Source of the DNA: Candidatus Iainarchaeum sp.
GTDB taxonomy: Archaea; Iainarchaeota; Iainarchaeia; Iainarchaeales; JAAZKV01
Assembly: GCA_018651445.1 (NCBI GenBank)
Contig: JABIDZ010000043.1
Location: forward strand, 1-6,745
Reading direction: 5' to 3'
Length of the DNA: 6,745 nucleotides
Below, piece by piece: positions 1-4,737 of the stretch. The position numbers and the translations under genes were made by a program. Positions within the stretch are counted from its first letter, which is position 1, and each line of letters starts with the position of its first letter. The notes under the pieces were generated by a model. The model worked only from the letters and a program-made list of their open reading frames with translations, did not search any database and was not told the origin of the DNA.

Positions 1-311
1 AATGGTTTTAGCATTTCGGTAAGCCAAGCCTTCTCGGCAACACAATCAGAGTCGATAAACAAAATTATTTTTCCTTTTGCGCACTTTGCACCTGCGTTTC
101 TAGCTTTTGCTGGGCCAGTATTCTTTTGATGTAAATAAACTAGCTTTTTTGATTTGATTTTCTTAACTTCTTGTGCCGTTTCATCTGAACTACCATCGTC
201 AACAACAATGATTTCAAAGGTCTTTTTGGTTTGTTGCGATAATAGTGCGTTAATTACTGGTTTAATTATTTTTTCCGCATTATAAGTCGGAATTATCACA
301 GACGCGTCCAT
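1..311 (-). CDS. Family 2 glycosyltransferase, C terminus cut by window edge
   Basis: The frame runs from ATG 311 off the left edge, showing 103 residues without a stop. It is a standard GT-A family 2 N-terminal half: ASVIIPTYN (3-11), VVDDGSSDET (36-45), GPAKARNAGA (66-75) and FIDSDC (85-90) with an intact DxD metal-binding motif (Asp 87 and 89). It would use a nucleotide-activated sugar at the cytosolic membrane face. Unlike the glycosyltransferase at 1809-2696, its DxD is complete, so the two are not simple duplicates. The acceptor and sugar are not readable here; its place right after the radical SAM gene suggests it acts in the same pathway. Any C-terminal membrane segments lie outside the window. 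Confidence 0.88.
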   Translation of the reverse strand, partial: MDASVIIPTYNAEKIIKPVINALLSQQTKKTFEIIVVDDGSSDETAQEVKKIKSKKLVYLHQKNTGPAKARNAGAKCAKGKIILFIDSDCVAEKAWLTEMLKP

Positions 312-312
312 T

Positions 313-1755
313 TCATTTCCTCAAAATATATTTAATAAGCGTTAAACCGCCTTTAGCGATTCTTGGGAATTCTTTTGGATGAGTTATTGCTTGCACAGCT
401 TTTGCAAACATGTATTGTGGGCGCATATAAAATCGTCTTCGTGCTTCATCAGTCAATTCATTTAGTTCGCGAGCAGTTAAGCCTGGTCGACTAAGTAAAG
501 TTCTATGGGTTCCGTCTTTGTTTAACCAATCCTTCCATTTCTTTGCTTTTAAATATCCTTTTCGTTTAGCCCAATTATAAGTTTCTGTTCCAGGGTAAAC
601 CATTACTGGAAAAAATTGTGCAGTATCCGGATTTAGTTCGCGGGCAAACGCGGCAGTTTTTCTAATAGTTTCTTTTGTTTCGCCTTGATTTCCAAACATA
701 AAACAACCATGAACCATTATGTCTGCTTTTTTGCTGTCTTTCATAAATTGTCTGATTCCGTTCGGAGTAGTTCCTTTGTGAATATTATTTAGTATTTTTT
801 GATCTGCACTTTCAATGCCTACACACATTAATCTACACTTAGCTTTTTTCATCCATTTCAAAACTTCTAATGGAACATCTGCTCGTGCATTACAACTCCA
901 CGTAAGCTTAACCTTTTTCTTTATCATTAGTTTGCATAAATCAATTGTTCTTTTCTTGTCTTGTGTGAGTGTGTCGTCTTCAACCATTACTTCTTTTACT
1001 TGTGGTAAATTTTCTTCGATCCATTTGAATTCGTTAACAACACTTTCAATACTTCGTTTTCGGTATTCATGTCCAGAAAAGGTTTGTGGCCACTTACAAA
1101 AAGCACATCGATTTGGGCAACCTCGTCCAGTTAGGATAGTAATTTCCGGGTACATTACTGAAGGATAAAAATAATCTTCTACTTTTAGATGTTTCGCATA
1201 AATTTCTGAAACGAATGGTAACGAATCCAATTCTTTTTCACTTGGCGGATTTCGCTCAAGTGTTTTAATAATCTTTTTTCCTTTTTTATAAACAATTCCT
1301 TTTACGTTGCTCAAACTCTTCCTTTTTTTTAATACGTCTGCAATTTCGGGTAAGATAAAATCATATTCGCGTATCGCAACAGCATCTGCTTTGCTTTCTT
1401 TCAAACTTCTTTGGGGCAAAACACTTACATGGTCGCCAACAAGAACAACAAAGGCTTCCATTTCTTTTTTTATCTTTTCAACAAATGCAATATCATTATC
1501 AAAAGACGGCGTAACGGTGTCAACTACAATCATTTCGGGTTTAAACTTTTTGATTTGTTCCATAGTTTCTTTTAAACTCAAATTTTTTCCAGAAGCATCA
1601 AGTAATTTTGTTTTATGTTTCTTGTTTTCGAGTGCACCAGTAGCATATGATAGCCAGATAGGGAAATATACACAACCACCTTTGCTTACGCCGGGGCTTC
1701 TAGACGTTCTTGAAAACTTTTCAACGTATGGTGGATTTAACAACAAAATATTCAT
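313..1755 (-). CDS. Cobalamin-binding-type radical SAM enzyme (HpnJ/calditol-synthase-like or class B methylase)
   Basis: The protein has 480 residues. The N-terminal ~140 residues look like a B12-binding Rossmann domain: NILLLNPPY at the start, then VVLVGDHVSVLP (103-114), matching the GGxHxTxxP pattern of radical SAM B12 proteins. The radical SAM core carries the [4Fe-4S] ligands in GRGCPNRCAFC (Cys 213, 217, 220). The segment WPQTFSGHEYRKRS (222-235) and the SAM-binding VGIESA (312-317) follow, and then a ~100-residue basic C-terminal part. The words YFPIWLSYATGAL and WPQTxxGHxYRxRS recall, from memory, HpnJ-type enzymes that build cyclitol-ether head groups on hopanoids and the related archaeal calditol synthases. 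Sugar C-methylation is the other option. It sits between two glycosyltransferases, so its substrate is probably a lipid-linked sugar or membrane lipid. The superfamily call is firm and the reaction unknown. Confidence 0.85.
   Translation of the reverse strand: MNILLLNPPYVEKFSRTSRSPGVSKGGCVYFPIWLSYATGALENKKHKTKLLDASGKNLSLKETMEQIKKFKPEMIVVDTVTPSFDNDIAFVEKIKKEMEAFVVLVGDHVSVLPQRSLKESKADAVAIREYDFILPEIADVLKKRKSLSNVKGIVYKKGKKIIKTLERNPPSEKELDSLPFVSEIYAKHLKVEDYFYPSVMYPEITILTGRGCPNRCAFCKWPQTFSGHEYRKRSIESVVNEFKWIEENLPQVKEVMVEDDTLTQDKKRTIDLCKLMIKKKVKLTWSCNARADVPLEVLKWMKKAKCRLMCVGIESADQKILNNIHKGTTPNGIRQFMKDSKKADIMVHGCFMFGNQGETKETIRKTAAFARELNPDTAQFFPVMVYPGTETYNWAKRKGYLKAKKWKDWLNKDGTHRTLLSRPGLTARELNELTDEARRRFYMRPQYMFAKAVQAITHPKEFPRIAKGGLTLIKYILRK
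319..322 (-). promoter_or_regulatory. Ribosome-binding site of the last family 2 glycosyltransferase
   Basis: GAGG lies within the last codons of the radical SAM gene, seven bases before ATG 311. Only one base separates that gene's TGA from the ATG, so the two genes are almost certainly co-transcribed. Confidence 0.55.
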
Positions 1756-1759
1756 GTTT

Positions 1760-1764
1760 ATCAC
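1760..1764 (-). promoter_or_regulatory. Ribosome-binding site choosing ATG 1755 for the radical SAM gene
   Basis: GTGAT, four bases (AAAC), then ATG at 1755. The GTG at 1764 is in frame and could itself be a start, adding three residues. However, it forms part of this ribosome-binding site, the same GTGA word used before the Alg14-like gene, so ATG 1755 is preferred. Confidence 0.5.
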
Positions 1765-1808
1765 TAATAGAATAAAAAAACTTCACTTATTAAACCTTCT
1801 TGGTACAT

Positions 1809-2696
1809 TCAAATTAACAGTTTTTTGTACTTTATGCTGCCATATAGGCGAACTGATTTAATCGCGATAACATAAGCTAAGCCCATTAAAACGATTAATA
1901 TTTTCTTTACAAAAGTATCGCCTTTTACGAGTACAACTCCTTGTGGAGAACTTAAATCAAAATTACCTTTCCATAATCCAGTTGCAACTGCGAAATCTTT
2001 TTTTGGGTTTCTTATAAAACCAAGTTTAATATCAAAGAAGTCAATTCCTCGTGTCGGATGTTTTTTGTAAAGCAAGGGATCAAAACGATGAATCTTTAAT
2101 CGGCTCCAACCGTACTTTAATTTATTTTTAAGTGTGGGGATATTTAGCTTGTGTTCGTGTTCAAACTTTGCGGTTTTATATGTAAAGACACTTTTGTATC
2201 CCTTATCAAAAGCTCTAAATGCTAGGTCAGTATCGTCGCGAAAACCAGTTCCTTTTTCATTGAAATCTTCATCAAAGCCATTTAAGTCTTGAATGATTTT
2301 TGTTTGCCAAACCGTTGCGTTTCCGCCCGTATCAGAAAATGGAGAAACAAAAGCAATGCTTTTGTTATTAAAATAACTAAGAATTGTTTTAACAAAGTCT
2401 TTTTTATAAAAAATGTCTCCTGCAGAAAGACACAAGTATTTACTATTTGCTTTTTTGATTGCTTTATTCAATCCTTTTACTCTGCCGCGCCCTTGGGTGT
2501 TTACAAATTCAACGTTTTTATTTTTTTTAGCAAGTTTTATTGCTATTTTGTCTGAACCATCCGTGCTTTTGTCATCAACGATTAAAACATGTATTTTTCC
2601 TTTGAAGGTTTGTTTCAAACAAAGCGATACATTTCGCTCTATTGTGTTTCCCTGATTTTTTGTAGCAATTACAAATAATAAATCTGATTTAACCAT
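1809..2696 (-). CDS. Family 2 glycosyltransferase with C-terminal hydrophobic segment
   Basis: The protein has 295 residues with a GT-A fold. The N-terminal strand LLFVIATKNQGNTI (6-19) leads to VDDKSTDGS (40-48), the nucleotide-binding region. GRGRVKGLNKAIKKANS (69-85) is followed by LCLSAGD (88-94), which occupies the DxD metal-binding position but keeps only the final Asp. FRDDTDLAFRA (152-162) resembles the catalytic xDD/ED motif, and FEHEHK (178-183) may contribute a further ligand. A basic stretch and one hydrophobic segment (about 263-280), ending in a Lys-rich tail, suggest anchoring to the inner membrane face. In this cluster it probably adds a sugar to the lipid-linked glycan after the Alg13/14 step. 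The donor cannot be told from sequence, and a dolichyl-phosphate sugar synthase role is less likely given the motifs. It starts at ATG with a good ribosome-binding site. The next gene follows after 53 bases. Confidence 0.85.
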   Translation of the reverse strand: MVKSDLLFVIATKNQGNTIERNVSLCLKQTFKGKIHVLIVDDKSTDGSDKIAIKLAKKNKNVEFVNTQGRGRVKGLNKAIKKANSKYLCLSAGDIFYKKDFVKTILSYFNNKSIAFVSPFSDTGGNATVWQTKIIQDLNGFDEDFNEKGTGFRDDTDLAFRAFDKGYKSVFTYKTAKFEHEHKLNIPTLKNKLKYGWSRLKIHRFDPLLYKKHPTRGIDFFDIKLGFIRNPKKDFAVATGLWKGNFDLSSPQGVVLVKGDTFVKKILIVLMGLAYVIAIKSVRLYGSIKYKKLLI

Positions 2697-2699
2697 TTT

Positions 2700-3182
2700 T
2701 TATTCACCCACGCTAGACACGAACGCATCTATTAATTTGATAATTCCTTTTGCATGCAACGTTTCTTTCATTTTAATCTTTTTTGCGTCTTTAATCGCGT
2801 TCTCTAGTTCGTTAACACTTGCAATTACTATCGCTTGTTTCTGCTTTTTAATTGCATCAGACAATTCTAGTTGGTGATCGTTTGTATGTTCTCCAAATTT
2901 CTTTTTTCTTGGAACAACAATCATCTTTTTCTCAAGTTGCAAAGCAGTTCCAATGTTTCCTTCGCCGGCGTGCGTAATAAACAAACTACATTGTTTTATT
3001 TTCTCATCAAATTCTTCTAAGCCAAGGAACTTTTTTCCTTTGAATCTTTTTGGTTGGTACGTTGAGTGTCCAACTTGTGCAAAAACACTTTGAGTAATAA
3101 CTTTTCTAGCGATCAATTCGTCAACCGCTTTTAACAATCTATCAAATTGTTGTTTGTGTGTTCCTACTGAAATAAAAATCAA
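2700..3182 (-). CDS. alg13: Alg13-like catalytic subunit of a UDP-GlcNAc transferase (C-terminal half, GT28)
   Basis: The protein has 160 residues from the TTG start. It is the UDP-sugar binding half of the split glycosyltransferase, which works bound to the Alg14-like partner encoded just upstream. Signatures in order are IFISVGTHKQQFDRLL (2-17), the nucleotide-sugar loop THAGEGNIGTALQLEK (70-85), and PRKKKFGEHTNDHQLEL (91-107). These match the HAGxGxI and GEHxxxHQxEL elements of the GT28/MurG C-terminal fold. Expected activity is transfer of GlcNAc from UDP-GlcNAc to GlcNAc-PP-lipid, giving a chitobiose core as in eukaryotes. The sugar and acceptor are inferred from the Alg7-like gene two positions upstream. 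The alternative is a CpsG/EpsF-type transferase adding another sugar to a lipid-linked precursor. The stop TAA lies three bases before the next ATG. Confidence 0.87.
   Translation of the reverse strand: MIFISVGTHKQQFDRLLKAVDELIARKVITQSVFAQVGHSTYQPKRFKGKKFLGLEEFDEKIKQCSLFITHAGEGNIGTALQLEKKMIVVPRKKKFGEHTNDHQLELSDAIKKQKQAIVIASVNELENAIKDAKKIKMKETLHAKGIIKLIDAFVSSVGE
2704..2709 (-). promoter_or_regulatory. Ribosome-binding site of the first family 2 glycosyltransferase
   Basis: GGGTGA lies inside the last codons of the Alg13-like gene, seven bases before ATG 2696. It supports that start and co-transcription of the two genes. Confidence 0.65.
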
Positions 3183-3196
3183 AATATCGAACCCCC
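3179..3196 (-). promoter_or_regulatory. TTGA stop/start overlap and weak ribosome-binding site between Alg14- and Alg13-like genes
   Basis: The minus strand has GGGGG (3192-3196), nine bases, then TTGA (3179-3182). TGA ends the Alg14-like frame, and the TTG one base earlier opens the Alg13-like frame exactly at the conserved IFISVGTH strand. This is the TTG equivalent of the common ATGA overlap and implies coupled translation. The alternative ATG at 3236 would add 18 residues with no family match. Confidence 0.65.
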
Positions 3197-3637
3197 AAAT
3201 TTTCCTTTTGGATAGAATTGTTCTATTTCTTTCCATTGATAAATAAATAAATCGGCAATAGGGTAAACCATCTTTCCAGTAATACTTGGTTTACTTGGTC
3301 TACAAAAACTTTCAATGTAAATTATCTTTTTTCCAAATAACTTTGCGAGATAACAAGTAGCTAGGGCAGTATCTGCACCAGTAGAAATAACGATATCTGG
3401 CTTTTCCTTTAAGAGTATTTTGAGACTTTGAAAGAAGTTTAATGCAAAACGAAGCGGATTTCGTGAAGGGCACTCAACAAAATAAGTTTTTTCTTTGTTC
3501 GCTAAGCTTTTTCCATCTTCTCGTGCAAGAGTAACAAAATAATGTTCGTGTTGTTTGTAAAAAGGTTTTAGTTGAATAATTTCTTTTAAATGTCCGCCAG
3601 CACTCGCAGTCAAACAAATCTTTTTTGTTTTTTCCAA
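3179..3637 (-). CDS. alg14: Alg14-like subunit of a UDP-GlcNAc transferase (N-terminal half of a GT28-type enzyme)
   Basis: The protein has 152 residues from the TTG start. In eukaryotes Alg14 and Alg13 together add the second GlcNAc to GlcNAc-PP-dolichol on the cytosolic face. Bacterial homologues (the CpsF/EpsE type) act as partners of similar split transferases in capsule pathways. Family signatures seen are the N-terminal strand and glycine loop SAGGH (12-16), STGA (85-88), the segment IESFCRPSKPSITG (108-121), ADLFIYQW (128-135), and the terminal YPKGKFGGSIF. No N-terminal membrane anchor is present, unlike eukaryotic Alg14, and the length matches the bacterial/archaeal short form. The ending GGSIF overlaps the start of the Alg13-like gene through TTGA, so the two subunits are probably made together. 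The acceptor is inferred from the adjacent GlcNAc-1-P transferase; another lipid-linked sugar is possible. Confidence 0.85.
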   Translation of the reverse strand: MEKTKKICLTASAGGHLKEIIQLKPFYKQHEHYFVTLAREDGKSLANKEKTYFVECPSRNPLRFALNFFQSLKILLKEKPDIVISTGADTALATCYLAKLFGKKIIYIESFCRPSKPSITGKMVYPIADLFIYQWKEIEQFYPKGKFGGSIF

Positions 3638-3641
3638 TCTT

Positions 3642-3647
3642 TCACCT
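3642..3647 (-). promoter_or_regulatory. Ribosome-binding site fixing a TTG start for the Alg14-like gene
   Basis: AGGTGA overlaps the TAG stop of the preceding gene and is followed after four bases (AAGA) by TTG at 3637. It matches the archaeal 16S tail complement well. A start at the upstream ATG (3703) would overlap the previous gene by 58 bases and add 22 residues ahead of the family's usual N-terminal KKICLTASAGGH strand, so TTG is preferred. Confidence 0.7.
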
Positions 3648-4683
3648 AAATCATAATTATTTGTAAGTAATTTAAACTTGCGATTGTTAATGCAAATATA
3701 CAAATTAAAAATTGTGTAAACAAAATTCGTTTCACAATTTGTTTTTCAGTGGCTTTGCCATACATAAAATAATGTGTTAAACTTTGTTTCTTTTTTGGAG
3801 CGCATAACAAACCGTTTTTTGGTATTCCAAAACTCTCGGCTTGGAATTTTGATTTTGATTTCAAATAAAGCTCAACAAAGAACAATACTAATAATATAAC
3901 TCCAATTTTTTCCATGTCTCCAAGTATTGCGATTACTGCAATGCTTGCTCCGCTCATTAAAGTTAAACCGTCGCCTCCAAAAATTTTTGCAGGCATCCAA
4001 TTATATTTTAGGAAAGCTATTAATGCACCGATCATTGCTAATGCGATTATTAATGCTTCAATTTTTCCTGTAAACAACGCGATTATCGCAAGCGTTCCAA
4101 TAATTAACGCAGCTAACCCGGCTTCTAAACCATTTAAACCCGCTAACATATTAGTTGCATTACTTGCGCCAGTAACACCAATAGGAACAAGGATTAATGA
4201 ATAAATTACTCCAAAACTGATTGCGATTCCAAAAGGAAGAATAAAAGTTTCGGGTAACAAACCGATAAATGGTAGCGACATGGGTGGATTACTTACGCGT
4301 ACAGCCATTAATGGTAATGCGGCAGCAACAGGAAACAAAGCATGTTGCCATTGTCTGATTCCTTTTTTCCATCCAATTAAATCGTCAATTGTTCCTATAA
4401 AACCAATTAAAATAATTGTGAGTATTCCTGCAAGGAATGGTAATAAGTCTAGATTAAATCCCAGGTATGTTGAAAGGAAAATTGCAAATATCGCTCCAAA
4501 GATAAAACCAAGAAAGATTGGTATTCCTCCAAGTTCTGCTACAGTCGTTTTCTTGTCTTTGTTCATGTCTTTTCCGACAAAACCACTTTCGCGTAATATA
4601 GGGATTAATTTCGGAATTAATATATAGACTGTAATAAACGAGACTAATAGTATCGTAGCATAAACGGATATTAAATAAAGCAT
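3646..4683 (-). CDS. aglH: Polyprenyl/dolichyl-phosphate GlcNAc-1-phosphate transferase (Alg7/AglH/WecA-like)
   Basis: The protein has 345 residues and belongs to the polyprenyl-phosphate sugar-1-phosphate transferase superfamily (MraY/WecA/Alg7). It would start glycan assembly by moving GlcNAc-1-P from UDP-GlcNAc onto a membrane polyprenyl or dolichyl phosphate, on the cytosolic side. Visible signatures are the N-terminal loop GKDMNKDKKTTVAELGGIPI (37-56), the Asp pair in GTIDD (97-101), NATNMLAGLNGLE (175-187), YNWMPAKIFGGDG (227-239) and a late cytosolic loop containing SLTHYFM (301-307). About ten hydrophobic segments span it. The NxxNxxxGxNGLE form resembles eukaryotic Alg7 and archaeal AglH more than MraY, and no MraY-type His-rich loop is seen. 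The placement directly before Alg14 and Alg13 genes supports UDP-GlcNAc as substrate, but the exact sugar is inferred. The start is ATG 4683, with no visible ribosome-binding site. The stop TAG is followed by the next gene after 8 bases. Confidence 0.9.
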   Translation of the reverse strand: MLYLISVYATILLVSFITVYILIPKLIPILRESGFVGKDMNKDKKTTVAELGGIPIFLGFIFGAIFAIFLSTYLGFNLDLLPFLAGILTIILIGFIGTIDDLIGWKKGIRQWQHALFPVAAALPLMAVRVSNPPMSLPFIGLLPETFILPFGIAISFGVIYSLILVPIGVTGASNATNMLAGLNGLEAGLAALIIGTLAIIALFTGKIEALIIALAMIGALIAFLKYNWMPAKIFGGDGLTLMSGASIAVIAILGDMEKIGVILLVLFFVELYLKSKSKFQAESFGIPKNGLLCAPKKKQSLTHYFMYGKATEKQIVKRILFTQFLICIFALTIASLNYLQIIMI

Positions 4684-4703
4684 AATAGAAAGAAATAATT
4701 TGT

Positions 4704-4712
4704 TGTTTTTAA
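4704..4712 (-). promoter_or_regulatory. possible TATA-like element for a leaderless transcript starting at the GlcNAc-1-P transferase
   Basis: The minus strand reads CTTAAAAAC here, in the 54-base gap between the STT3 stop and the ATG of the next gene. Its centre lies about 26 bases upstream of that ATG (4683), the usual distance from an archaeal TATA box to the transcription start. The ATG has no Shine-Dalgarno-like stretch (TTTCTATT precedes it), whereas most genes downstream do. Together this suggests a leaderless mRNA. It is weak evidence, since A/T-rich words are common in this window and read-through from STT3 is equally possible. Confidence 0.3.
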
Positions 4713-4737
4713 GTTAGCTGGTACAATATTTAGTTAG

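Noticed and set aside
294..316. ATG at 316 overlapping the radical SAM stop as a start
   Set aside because: Its frame closes after six codons, whereas the ATG at 311 opens the glycosyltransferase frame.
815..1168. Plus-strand open frame of 117 codons inside the radical SAM gene
   Set aside because: It is the antisense of the conserved CxxxCxxC region, has no ribosome-binding site or recognisable family, and has the low-complexity Ser/Phe/Leu-rich look of a shadow frame. The same applies to the other plus-strand frames at 1307-1861, 2289-2655, 3914-4204, 4280-4627, 5822-6031 and 6158-6370.
1774..1780. Run of seven T on the minus strand between the first family 2 glycosyltransferase and the radical SAM gene, as a terminator
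   Set aside because: Archaeal terminators are T-runs, but no hairpin precedes it, such runs are common in this AT-rich window, and the following gene is on the same strand with no clear promoter. Partial termination cannot be excluded.
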